The position numbers were made by a program, and so were the translations under genes. Positions 1-5,277 of a DNA stretch of 5,277 nucleotides are shown in pieces (within the stretch, counting starts at the first letter, position 1; each line of letters starts with the position of its first letter). Below the pieces are notes generated by a model that was not told where the DNA came from, did not search any database, and saw only the letters and a list, made by a program, of their open reading frames with translations. Origin of the DNA: Thiobacillus sp. UBA3361 (GTDB lineage Bacteria; Pseudomonadota; Gammaproteobacteria; Burkholderiales; Thiobacillaceae); NCBI GenBank assembly GCA_002360535.1, contig DEQR01000031.1, positions 1-5,277 on the forward strand. The letters run 5' to 3'.

Positions 1-167
1 ATATCCATGTCAGAACGCCCGACGGAGAATGCAAGTTCTGGCTCTCGCCCGTGCGGCTGGCCCGAGTGGATGGCATCAGGCCGACCGAGGTAAGACGTAT
101 TGAAATGGCGGTTCTTGAACACGAAGCGCTTTTCCTGGAGAAATGGCATGAGCACAGCCGCGCTTGA
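1..167 (+). CDS. DUF4160 family protein, C-terminal part (5' end outside window)
   Basis: An open frame enters from the left edge; complete codons begin at base 3. It reads 54 residues to a TGA at 165-167. It opens with IHVRTPDGECKFWL and continues with SPVRLARVDGI and the helix VRRIEMAVLEHEALFLEKWHEH. This matches the family pattern of a histidine-containing strand, a FWL...PV.LA segment and a C-terminal helix ending in a W-H-E motif. Family members are usually about 80-90 residues, so roughly a third is missing. DUF4160 genes are commonly found beside DUF2442 genes and are listed as putative toxin-antitoxin-like partners, but the biochemical role is not established. The last 20 bases overlap the next gene, suggesting translational coupling. 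Confidence 0.8.
   Translation, partial: IHVRTPDGECKFWLSPVRLARVDGIRPTEVRRIEMAVLEHEALFLEKWHEHSRA
137..140 (+). promoter_or_regulatory. Shine-Dalgarno site for the DUF2442 gene
   Basis: GGAG lies 7 bases before the ATG at 148, inside the end of the DUF4160 frame. It decides the start: the same frame stays open back to a TTG at 100, but the 16 extra residues are unlike the family and that codon has no comparable site. Confidence 0.6.
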
Positions 168-423
168 ACTCGATCCCCGCGCCATCCGTGCTTGGGTGGA
201 AGGCCGGATGGTATTCATCGAACTGACGGATGGCCGCCAGATCGGTTTTCCCGCCGCACGCTTTCGTTTGCTTGCGAAGGCATCCGACTCGGACCTGGAT
301 CAGGTTGAACTGTGTCTGAATGGGGCTGCGTTGCGTTGGGAAAAGCTGGATGAAGACATCACCGTGCGCGGCGTGGTCGAAGGTCGATTCCAACTGCCAT
401 TACCGGAAGCCTTGGCGGCATGA
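148..423 (+). CDS. DUF2442 domain-containing protein
   Basis: Complete 91-residue protein starting at the ATG at 148 with a good ribosome binding site. Visible family features are a variable N-terminus, a strand followed by ELTDGRQIGFPAARFRLLAKAS (residues about 28-49), then a Leu-Asn-Gly-Ala-Ala-Leu-Arg-Trp segment leading into LDEDITVRGVVEGRF near the end. The D-G-R...P and W..LDEDI patterns are the DUF2442 hallmarks. The fold is small and beta-rich and soluble, with no signal peptide. DUF2442 is often paired with DUF4160, as here, with a 20-base overlap. The pair is usually annotated as a putative antitoxin/toxin module; the antitoxin role is inference from pairing, not shown by the sequence. 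It converges with the truncated Mut7-C gene across only 50 bases. Confidence 0.85.
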   Translation: MSTAALELDPRAIRAWVEGRMVFIELTDGRQIGFPAARFRLLAKASDSDLDQVELCLNGAALRWEKLDEDITVRGVVEGRFQLPLPEALAA

Positions 424-473
424 TGTCTGCTCGGCTGTGTGGACCCTCGTTAATTCGAGCACGGCCCCTTTTC

Positions 474-818
474 TTAGAAGCCGGCCATGCGCAGCAGTCG
501 GGCCAGCCCACCGAGATGCGCGTCGGCGACGAAGCGCGTCAGCCGCAAAGGCCGCTGGCGCAGCCGCAACAGCGGCGTGACATCGAGCGCCTCGAAGCGG
601 GGATACACCGCGCCCCGGTCATCCTCTTGCAGCAAGCGGTCGAAGCCCGACGACTCGCCGTTCACCAGGACCAGTTCGACCTCGGTATGCGGCACGCCGA
701 GCGCCTCGATCATGTGCTTGACGGTCGCCGCCTCCGCGCAACGGCAATCGAATGCCCGCTTGCGCCGCTCGGGCGGCAGGAAGTCGTTCAATTCCTCATA
801 GAAACGGAATGTCGTCAT
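474..818 (-). CDS. Mut7-C ubiquitin/RNAse-domain protein, 3'-truncated
   Basis: The frame encodes 114 residues. Residues 1 to about 85 fit the ThiS/MoaD-like ubiquitin domain that precedes Mut7-C in bacteria: FRFYEELNDFLPP at the start, an ALGVPHTEVELVLVNGE strand-helix region, and VYPRFEALDV. Residues 95-114 (RFVADAHLGGLARLLRMAGF) are the first segment of the Mut7-C PIN-like RNAse domain, including the expected first acidic residue D99. Full-length relatives run to about 240-250 residues, but a TAA follows directly after the Gly-Phe pair, so most of the nuclease domain is missing. The other two frames beyond the stop give no Mut7-C-like sequence. ATG at 818 is the natural start but has no clear Shine-Dalgarno. 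It lies 25 bases after the subunit I gene on the same strand, probably co-transcribed. It is likely a pseudogene or at most a free ubiquitin-like domain. Confidence 0.75.
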   Translation of the reverse strand: MTTFRFYEELNDFLPPERRKRAFDCRCAEAATVKHMIEALGVPHTEVELVLVNGESSGFDRLLQEDDRGAVYPRFEALDVTPLLRLRQRPLRLTRFVADAHLGGLARLLRMAGF

Positions 819-843
819 GACGCCGCACTATGGCAGCAGGCCG

Positions 844-2673
844 TCAGATGTCGGAGCCGGGGGTCTGTTGCGCCACCGGCCGGAACAGCCGCCCCTCGGC
901 CTGCAGGAACCGGACGAAGAACTCGAACAGCACCAGCCGGGTGGTCTGCACGAATACCAGCAGGCCCTCCAGGGCCATGGCGAAGATGTTGCCCAGGACG
1001 ACGACCACCCCCCAGGCGATGGGATTCTCCACCGCCCCGGCAAGCGTCAGGACGGCATACGACAGGGCGGCGTGACCCAGCGCGAACGCCCCCACCCGCA
1101 AGAAGGAGAGGGTGTTCATGGTCAGCTCGAAGGCGCTCAGCAGCAGCTCCCCCAGGGCGGTGGAGAGGCTGTCGAGTTTCTCCCCACGCCTCGCGAGCAG
1201 CATCGACCCGCCCAGGTATTGCACGATCGCCAGGCCGGACAGCCAGAACGCCTCAGGCAGGAATATGCCCGCCAGGGCCGAGGCGTAGAGCAACAGCACC
1301 GCCCCGTCGACCAGCAGCCAGTGCCGCAATCCGCCGTGCCATCCGGCCTCGAAACCGGCGAAGACCAGCCCCACCAGCATGAGGCCCACCCCGAACAGCA
1401 GGGGCACGACCAGGACCTGCACCGGATCGTCCATGGGATGCATCCACAGGGCCGGCAACAGGCCGTGGAAGCCGAACACCTCGCCGAACAGCAGGCCGAA
1501 GCCCGCGGCGGCCAGGCCGCAGGGGATCAGGAAGCGGGCCCGCGGCTGGCGCCGGGAATAGAGCGCGGCGAAGCCGGCCAACACCAGGCCGTGGCCGACA
1601 TCGGGGAACATGTAGCCGAACAGCAGCGGCACCACCACGGCCAGCAGCCCGGTGGGGTCCACCTCTTCCCGGCCGGGCGTGCCCCACATGGCCAGCAGGG
1701 GTTGGAAGGGCCGCGACCACCAGGTATCCAGCAGCGCCACCGGCGCGACCGAGCGCTGCGGCGGATTGGGAAAGCGGACGATGGCCTTGATCTTCGCATC
1801 GTGCAGGACCTGCTGCAGGCGCTGGGTGTCCTCGGCCGTGGTCCAGCCGGTGATGTGCGACAGCCGCCGCTCGGTGATGTTCGCCGTGGCGTGTTCCAGA
1901 TACCAGCCCAGGGTCTCCACATTGGCCCGCGCTTCGGCAACCTTCGGGTCCAGCCGCAGCGAGGCGAGTTCCGCATCCAGCCTGGCGATCTCCTGCGTCG
2001 TCTGGCTCAGATGTTCCTGCAGGCGTTGTTCCCGCTCGACGTGATCGTCGGACAGCCAGGCGGGCATGGCCACCTGCTCACAGCCGTAGTTGACGATCAG
2101 GCGCTCGATGATCAGATGCCGCTCGGGGACGCCGGCGATATAGAGGCAATCGTGCTTGGTCCCCTGTATGCGCTGCTCCACCGCGTCCTCCAGATCGGCG
2201 GGCACCTCCAGGTCCTTGGGGCAGGTGAACAGGCATTTGCACAGGTGGCGGCTCTGCTTGAACAAGCCCGCGTAATCGATCCCGGCACGCTGCATCCCCT
2301 CCAGGCATTCCGCCAGCAACAACAGCTCGTCGCGCTCGGCGCGCAACTGGGCGATATGTTCCTTCAGGAAATCGATCCGGGCGCCCCACACCGTGAGCTG
2401 GTACAGCGCCTGGTTGGCGATGCGCACCGGGCTGCCCGTGATCGAAGTGGCATGCCGGCCGGGGGACGGCAGATCATCGGCGTGGGCGGCCGCCAGGTCC
2501 CGGAAACGGGAAACGAAATAGTGCAGCCGGTCGCCGTCCGCGGGCTCAGCCTGACCCGGGTCCAGCTCCAGTTGCACCACCCCGGTCTTGGCCAATGCCT
2601 CGGTGGCGCCGACGGTCTGTTCGCTGGGCACGTAGGTCTCGAACCATTGGGCTTGGGTGGGGCGTAAGTGCAT
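844..2673 (-). CDS. ntpI: V-type ATP synthase/ATPase subunit I
   Basis: Complete 609-residue membrane protein of the V-type ATPase subunit I (a-subunit, NtpI) family, which forms the proton or sodium half-channels and the peripheral stator of a rotary ATPase. Residues 1 to about 335 are a soluble domain with helical, coiled-coil-like stretches (about 97-127 and 211-260). A junction at about 300-341 carries the family's RPFQPLLAMWGTP...EVDPT pattern. From about 342 on there are roughly seven to eight membrane segments: FGYMFPDVGHG at 352-362 is the conserved first-helix motif, R526 in NTLSFLRVGAFALGHAAL fits the essential channel arginine, and R579 in TTRLVLFEFF fits the second conserved one. 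Length is typical for the bacterial form (about 600). A stop at 2689-2691 limits the start to ATG 2673, which has no obvious Shine-Dalgarno. No other ATPase subunit is visible in the window. Confidence 0.93.
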   Translation of the reverse strand: MHLRPTQAQWFETYVPSEQTVGATEALAKTGVVQLELDPGQAEPADGDRLHYFVSRFRDLAAAHADDLPSPGRHATSITGSPVRIANQALYQLTVWGARIDFLKEHIAQLRAERDELLLLAECLEGMQRAGIDYAGLFKQSRHLCKCLFTCPKDLEVPADLEDAVEQRIQGTKHDCLYIAGVPERHLIIERLIVNYGCEQVAMPAWLSDDHVEREQRLQEHLSQTTQEIARLDAELASLRLDPKVAEARANVETLGWYLEHATANITERRLSHITGWTTAEDTQRLQQVLHDAKIKAIVRFPNPPQRSVAPVALLDTWWSRPFQPLLAMWGTPGREEVDPTGLLAVVVPLLFGYMFPDVGHGLVLAGFAALYSRRQPRARFLIPCGLAAAGFGLLFGEVFGFHGLLPALWMHPMDDPVQVLVVPLLFGVGLMLVGLVFAGFEAGWHGGLRHWLLVDGAVLLLYASALAGIFLPEAFWLSGLAIVQYLGGSMLLARRGEKLDSLSTALGELLLSAFELTMNTLSFLRVGAFALGHAALSYAVLTLAGAVENPIAWGVVVVLGNIFAMALEGLLVFVQTTRLVLFEFFVRFLQAEGRLFRPVAQQTPGSDI

Positions 2674-2679
2674 GGTCTG

Positions 2680-2709
2680 ACAATAGGACTATCGGATAGC
2701 GGACGGCAA
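2680..2709 (-). promoter_or_regulatory. Weak candidate promoter for the subunit I gene
   Basis: On the - strand TTGCCG (2709-2704) and TATTGT (2685-2680) are separated by 18 bases, each matching the sigma-70 consensus at 4 of 6 positions. The -10 box ends 6 bases before ATG 2673, so a transcript would begin at or very near the start codon. Such matches arise easily by chance, so this is only a possibility. A short inverted repeat (CTATC/GATAG around one base, 2689-2699) lies in the spacer. Confidence 0.2.
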
Positions 2710-2753
2710 GTCGTTCGGGATCGGGCGGATTGCGGCGATCGTTCACGGAAACG

Positions 2754-2769
2754 GCGGCATTGCTGCCGC
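2754..2769 (-). other. Small hairpin downstream of the gene relic
   Basis: GCGGCA and TGCCGC form a perfect 6-base stem. Read on the - strand the loop is GCAA, a GNRA-type tetraloop. It lies 15 bases after the stop of the relic at 2785-2871. Only a three-T run follows, so it is a poor intrinsic terminator; it may be a remnant of one or an RNA-stability hairpin. Confidence 0.25.
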
Positions 2770-2784
2770 GCGCGGGTGCACAGC

Positions 2785-2871
2785 TTATTGCTCGCCGTTG
2801 GCGGCGGCCCGCATGATGTCTTCCAGCATCTCCCTGCGCTCGATGCCCTGGGCGCGCAGCTTGGGATCGAA
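2785..2871 (-). pseudogene. C-terminal relic of an unidentified gene, 5' part lost
   Basis: Twenty-eight codons on the - strand read FDPKLRAQGIERREMLEDI and then MRAAANGEQ, ending in TAA at 2785-2787. Base composition by codon position is strongly gene-like for a GC-rich genome: G or C at 25 of 28 third, 20 of 28 first and 11 of 28 second positions. The peptide looks like the end of a soluble protein with an amphipathic helix. Going upstream the frame runs directly into a 9-base tandem repeat and a REP hairpin, where the gene-like character ends; it then meets TGA codons at 2935-2940. No 5' part is recognisable beyond the transposase. I cannot identify the family. It is on the same strand as the subunit I gene and ends 111 bases before it, so it may once have shared that operon. 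Confidence 0.45.
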
Positions 2872-2875
2872 CGCA

Positions 2876-2893
2876 GCACGCGTAGCACGCGTA
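2876..2893. repeat. Tandem 9-bp direct repeat at the foot of the left REP
   Basis: GCACGCGTA occurs twice head to tail (2876-2884 and 2885-2893), running straight into the left REP. Each unit is followed by G, so GTAG occurs at 2882-2885 and at 2891-2894. The second GTAG is the foot of the REP hairpin. The repeat sits at the boundary where the coding relic ends. Confidence 0.7.
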
Positions 2894-2920
2894 GGGCGGA
2901 AAAGCGCAGCGCCTTCCGCC
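2891..2920 (+). repeat. REP element, left copy
   Basis: GTAG at 2891-2894 is followed by a hairpin: GGCGGAA (2895-2901) pairs perfectly with TTCCGCC (2914-2920), and a GC-rich loop can form a further short stem. A GTAG tetranucleotide 5' of an imperfect GC-rich hairpin is the published signature of REPs mobilised or bound by RAYT transposases. It ends 17 bases beyond the transposase stop codon and is inverted relative to the right copy, matching it at 29 of 30 positions. Confidence 0.85.
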
Positions 2921-2937
2921 GCATAAAGCACGGCTCA

Positions 2938-3474
2938 TCACGCACACCGCTCACCCGCGGGGAGTTCGTCAACACCCTGCCCGGCCCAATCCCGGGCATA
3001 CACCCCCAGCGCCACGTAGCGGTGGAAGGAGGAATGCGGCCAATCCCTGACGCTGGCGACCAGACCGTGCTTTACGGGATTGATGTGGACATATTCCACG
3101 TGCGCCGCATAGTCCTGTTCGTTGCGGATCGTATGCTCCCAGAATCGTCGTTGCCATATGCCACGCTCGCCCTTGCCCGCGCGCACCGGCGATAGATACT
3201 CGGCTTTCGGCAGTGCCTTAGCGAAGGCGATCTTGATCGCCTTCCAGCGCGCCGAATAGTCGGCGTCATCGGGCGGCAGTGTCCACACGGCATGCATGTG
3301 GTCGGGCAACACGACCCACGCGTCGATGTGAAAGGGACGCGCGGCACGCACTTTCCTGACGGCATCGCGCAGTGCATCCACATTGCTGACAAGCAAGGTG
3401 GAGCCGCGTTCGAGCAGGTTGACCGTGAAGAAGTAGGTTCCGCCGGGAACCCGGTTGCGGCGGTAGTTGGGCAT
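2938..3474 (-). CDS. REP-associated tyrosine transposase (RAYT, IS200/HUH-like)
   Basis: The protein has 178 residues from ATG 3474 and a typical RAYT length. It begins MPNYRRNRVPGGTYFFTVNL, the standard family N-terminus, which favours this start over an in-frame GTG at 3495. Residues 58-61 (Asp-His-Met-His) carry the HUH metal-binding histidines H59 and H61. RRFWEHTIRNEQDY (109-122) leads into HVEYVHINPVKHGLV (125-139), where Y128 is the best candidate for the nucleophilic tyrosine. DWPHSSFHRY (144-153) and a G-x-Y-x-x-DW motif close the core. All expected catalytic residues are present and no frameshift is seen, so it may be active. RAYTs nick single-stranded DNA at REP hairpins bearing GTAG. 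Here REPs lie 28 bases before the start and 17 bases after the stop. No Shine-Dalgarno is evident. Confidence 0.92.
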   Translation of the reverse strand: MPNYRRNRVPGGTYFFTVNLLERGSTLLVSNVDALRDAVRKVRAARPFHIDAWVVLPDHMHAVWTLPPDDADYSARWKAIKIAFAKALPKAEYLSPVRAGKGERGIWQRRFWEHTIRNEQDYAAHVEYVHINPVKHGLVASVRDWPHSSFHRYVALGVYARDWAGQGVDELPAGERCA

Positions 3475-3483
3475 GGGGGCATT

Positions 3484-3500
3484 GTGCCGATGCACGGCAC
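3484..3500 (-). promoter_or_regulatory. Hairpin in the RAYT leader
   Basis: GTGCCG and CGGCAC form a perfect 6-base stem around a 5-base loop. It lies between the right REP and the ATG at 3474, leaving 9 bases before the start codon. In the transcript it would stack next to the REP hairpin and occupy the place of a ribosome binding site. A role in keeping transposase expression low is inference. Confidence 0.4.
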
Positions 3501-3502
3501 CC

Positions 3503-3532
3503 GGCGGAAGGCGCTTCGCTTTTCCGCCCTAC
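3503..3532 (-). repeat. REP element, right copy
   Basis: Read on the - strand it starts with GTAG (3532-3529) and folds by pairing GGCGGAA with TTCCGCC, as in the left copy. The only difference across 30 bases is one A for C in the loop. It lies 28 bases upstream of the transposase start and would be in its 5' leader or overlap its promoter. Confidence 0.85.
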
Positions 3533-3653
3533 CGATGACCGGAGGTTTCGGCCGAGGAGCGGAAGCCCAATACACACACATGACACTTCCGCCTTGGGTT
3601 CCACCTTGTCCTTGGCGCGCTGGCCAAATCAGTAATACCAGCACCACTTTCCA

Positions 3654-3671
3654 ATTCCTGAATACAGGAAT
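3654..3671. repeat. Short inverted repeat in the acs-RAYT spacer
   Basis: ATTCCTG and CAGGAAT flank a 4-base AATA loop. The surrounding spacer (3533-3714) is less GC-rich than its neighbours and shows no convincing gene in either direction. I see nothing else definite there apart from the terminator that follows. Confidence 0.3.
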
Positions 3672-3714
3672 CAGCCCACCCATCGGCTGAATTTCCACAC
3701 GCTATTCAGTTTTC

Positions 3715-3746
3715 CCAAAACAAAGCGGCCCCGCGGGGCCGCTTTG
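3715..3746 (-). terminator. Intrinsic terminator of acs
   Basis: A perfect 26-base palindrome at 3721-3746 (11-base arms closing on a CGCG loop, arm core AAAGCGGCCC) begins 22 bases after the acs stop codon. On the - strand the descending arm ends in TTTG and is followed by TTTT, giving the T-rich tail. The + strand side lacks a T tail beyond the stem, so it appears to act mainly for acs and to insulate the RAYT cassette from acs read-through. Confidence 0.88.
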
Positions 3747-3768
3747 GGGTCAGGCCAGCCGGAACCGG

Positions 3769-5277
3769 CTACTTACCCTTGAGCTGATCCAGAATCGCCG
3801 GATTTTCCAGCGTGGACACGTCCTGGGTGATCTCCTCGCCCTTGGCCAGGGCGCGCAGCAGGCGGCGCATGATCTTGCCGGAGCGGGTCTTGGGCAGGTT
3901 GTCGCCGAAGCGGATGTCCTTGGGCTTGGCGATCGGGCCGATCTCCTTGGCCACCCAGTTGCGCAGCTCGTTGGCGATCTTCTTGGCTTCTTCGCCCGTG
4001 GGGCGGGAACGCTTCAGCACCACGAAGGCGCAGATCGCCTCGCCGGTAGTCTCGTCGGGCCGGCCCACCACGGCGGCTTCGGCCACGAGTTCGGTGCACG
4101 ACACCAAGGCGCTCTCGATCTCCATCGTGCCCATGCGGTGGCCGCTGACGTTGAGCACGTCGTCGATGCGGCCGATGATGGTGAAGTAGCCGGTCTGAGC
4201 GTCCCGCACCGCGCCGTCGCCGGCCAGGTACAGCGTGCCGCCCAGGTCGGCCGGGTAGTAGCTCTTCTTGAACCGGTCCGGGTCGCCCCAGATGGTGCGG
4301 ATCATGGACGGCCAGGGCTTCTTGACCACCAGGAAGCCGCCCTTGCCCCATTCCACGTCGTGCCCCGTCTCATCGACGATGGCCGCCTGGATGCCGGGGA
4401 AGGGCAGGGTGCAGGAGCCGGGCACGGTGGGGGTGGCGCCGGGCAGGGGGGTGATCATGTGGCCGCCAGTCTCGGTCTGCCAGAAGGTATCGACGATGGG
4501 GCAGCGGCCGCCGCCGATGACCTCGTGGTACCACATCCAGGCCTCGGGGTTGATGGGCTCGCCCACGGTGCCCAGGAGGCGCAGGCTGGACAGGTCGTAC
4601 TGCCTGGGATGCACCGCCTCGTTGGTCTCGGCCATCTTGATCAGGGCGCGGATGGCGGTGGGGGCGGTGTAGAAGATGTTCACCTTGTGGTCCTGGATCA
4701 TCTTCCAGAAGCGGCCGCCGTCCGGGTAGGAGGGCACGCCCTCGAACATCACCTCTGTGGCGCCACAGGCCAGGGGGCCGTAAGTGATGTAGGTGTGGCC
4801 GGTCACCCAGCCGATGTCGGCGGTGCACCAGAAGATGTCGTCGGGCTTCAGGTCGAAGGTCCACTTGGTGGTCAGCACCGCATGCAGCAGATAGCCGCCG
4901 GAGGAGTGCTGCACCCCCTTGGGCTTGCCTGTGGAACCGGAGGTGTAGAGCAGGAACAGGGGATGCTCGGCCTCCACCCATTCCGGCTCGCACTGCTCGG
5001 ACTGGCCGTTGGCCACCTCGTGCCACCACACGTCGCGGCCGGCCACCATGTTGCAGGCGCCGCCGGTGCGCTGATAGACGATGACCGACTTCACGGAGTC
5101 GCAGCCGCCCATGCCCAGGGCCTCATCCACGGCAGGCTTGAGCGGGATGTTCTTGCCGCCGCGGCACTGCTCGTCGGCGGTGATCACCATCGCCGCGCCG
5201 GCATCGACAATGCGCTCCTGAACGGATTTCGCCGAGAAGCCGCCGAATACCACCGAATGGATGGCGCCGATGCGCGC
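3769..5277 (-). CDS. acs: Acetyl-CoA synthetase (AMP-forming), 5' end outside window
   Basis: The visible part is 502 codons to a TAG; the family is about 650 residues, so roughly 150 N-terminal residues are missing. The frame runs through the right edge (ARIGAIHSVVFGGFSAKS), so no start is visible. The enzyme makes acetyl-CoA from acetate, ATP and CoA via acetyl-AMP in the cytoplasm. Adenylation motifs in order: TSGSTGKPKG phosphate loop (4915-4944), DIGWVTGHTYITYGPL, VDTFWQTETGGH with the acetate-pocket tryptophan typical of Acs, YLAGDG, the hinge GRIDDVLNVSGHRMGT (4126-4173), and LPKTRSGKIMRR with the catalytic, regulation-prone lysine at 3874-3876. This lysine is the one controlled by reversible acetylation in other bacteria. 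All motifs are intact. The ending DVSTLENPAILDQLKGK resembles betaproteobacterial Acs. It is followed by its own terminator. Confidence 0.96.
   Translation of the reverse strand, partial: ARIGAIHSVVFGGFSAKSVQERIVDAGAAMVITADEQCRGGKNIPLKPAVDEALGMGGCDSVKSVIVYQRTGGACNMVAGRDVWWHEVANGQSEQCEPEWVEAEHPLFLLYTSGSTGKPKGVQHSSGGYLLHAVLTTKWTFDLKPDDIFWCTADIGWVTGHTYITYGPLACGATEVMFEGVPSYPDGGRFWKMIQDHKVNIFYTAPTAIRALIKMAETNEAVHPRQYDLSSLRLLGTVGEPINPEAWMWYHEVIGGGRCPIVDTFWQTETGGHMITPLPGATPTVPGSCTLPFPGIQAAIVDETGHDVEWGKGGFLVVKKPWPSMIRTIWGDPDRFKKSYYPADLGGTLYLAGDGAVRDAQTGYFTIIGRIDDVLNVSGHRMGTMEIESALVSCTELVAEAAVVGRPDETTGEAICAFVVLKRSRPTGEEAKKIANELRNWVAKEIGPIAKPKDIRFGDNLPKTRSGKIMRRLLRALAKGEEITQDVSTLENPAILDQLKGK

Larger units (their letters stand above)
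2891..3532 (-). mobile_element. REP-RAYT-REP cassette
   Basis: A complete RAYT gene is enclosed by two inverted REP copies with their GTAG ends facing outward, giving a unit of about 640 bases. This is a classic arrangement for REP-associated tyrosine transposases, the presumed engines of REP dispersal in proteobacterial genomes. The left end abuts a truncated gene. No target-site duplication is apparent, as expected for HUH single-strand chemistry. Whether the whole unit moved together or the REPs are resident partners of the gene cannot be told from one copy. Confidence 0.8.

Noticed and set aside
428..473. Possible bidirectional terminator between the DUF2442 and Mut7-C genes
   Set aside because: TGCTCG and CGAGCA can pair, but the loop is 22 bases and the following T run is broken; too weak to call.
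420..1382. A 320-codon + strand open frame starting at the end of the DUF2442 gene
   Set aside because: Arg/Pro/Ala-rich low-complexity translation running antisense to the Mut7-C and subunit I genes; a composition artefact.
817..2667. A 616-codon open frame on the + strand covering the whole subunit I gene
   Set aside because: It is codon-aligned antisense to a clear V-ATPase gene in GC-rich DNA, where the codons that would create stops are rare. Its translation is rich in Gln, His, Gly and Pro and resembles no protein family.
3475..3495. GTG at 3495 as an alternative RAYT start, adding seven residues
   Set aside because: Family members begin at the MPNYRR motif, and the extra codons fall within the leader hairpin.
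3072..3698. A 208-codon - strand frame extending upstream of and overlapping the RAYT gene
   Set aside because: It is out of frame with the RAYT core and passes through the right REP, producing the AEKRSAFRR-type peptide expected from translating this REP. No recognisable family precedes it.
3769..5277. Possible alternative adenylating enzyme (propionyl-CoA synthetase or other acyl-CoA ligase) instead of Acs
   Set aside because: The tryptophan in the VDTFWQTETGG motif, the Acs-type C-terminus and close agreement with Acs throughout favour acetyl-CoA synthetase.
1..5277. CRISPR arrays, tRNA or rRNA genes, riboswitches, attachment sites
   Set aside because: No spaced direct repeats, no tRNA- or rRNA-like segments and no integrase-associated sites were recognised on either strand.

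Overview
The window comes from a GC-rich bacterium. I think it is a betaproteobacterium (Rhodocyclales or Nitrosomonadales type). The grounds are the style of the acetyl-CoA synthetase C-terminus, a REP/RAYT cassette common in Proteobacteria, and a proteobacterial-style V-type ATPase subunit I. This assignment is inference and cannot be confirmed here.

Layout from left to right. Positions 1-423 (+ strand) hold a small overlapping pair: the C-terminal part of a DUF4160 protein and a complete DUF2442 protein, an arrangement usually listed as a putative type II toxin-antitoxin-like module. All other genes are on the - strand. Positions 474-818 encode a Mut7-C ubiquitin/RNAse-domain protein that stops about 20 residues into its RNAse domain. 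Positions 844-2673 encode a complete V-type ATPase subunit I (NtpI, the a-subunit family). Just upstream of it, 2785-2871 is a short stretch with strong coding periodicity: the C-terminal end of an unidentified gene whose 5' part is gone.

Positions 2891-3532 form a compact mobile cassette. A complete REP-associated tyrosine transposase (RAYT, IS200/HUH-like) is bracketed by two REP hairpins in inverted orientation. They match at 29 of 30 positions, and each has the characteristic GTAG at its foot. After a mostly featureless spacer comes a strong intrinsic terminator (3715-3746) and then the last 502 codons of acs, AMP-forming acetyl-CoA synthetase, whose 5' end is outside the window.

How the parts relate. 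acs is an ordinary housekeeping enzyme with its own terminator. The subunit I gene is stranded: no other V-ATPase subunit is visible, its upstream neighbour has lost its 5' end at the REP/RAYT cassette, and its downstream neighbour has lost its 3' end where the DUF4160/DUF2442 pair begins. I read this as a formerly larger operon eroded from both sides by mobile or accessory DNA. I see no convincing new multi-gene system. The points most worth a second look are the REP-RAYT-REP cassette with stacked hairpins in the transposase leader, and the two truncation points around the orphan subunit I gene.
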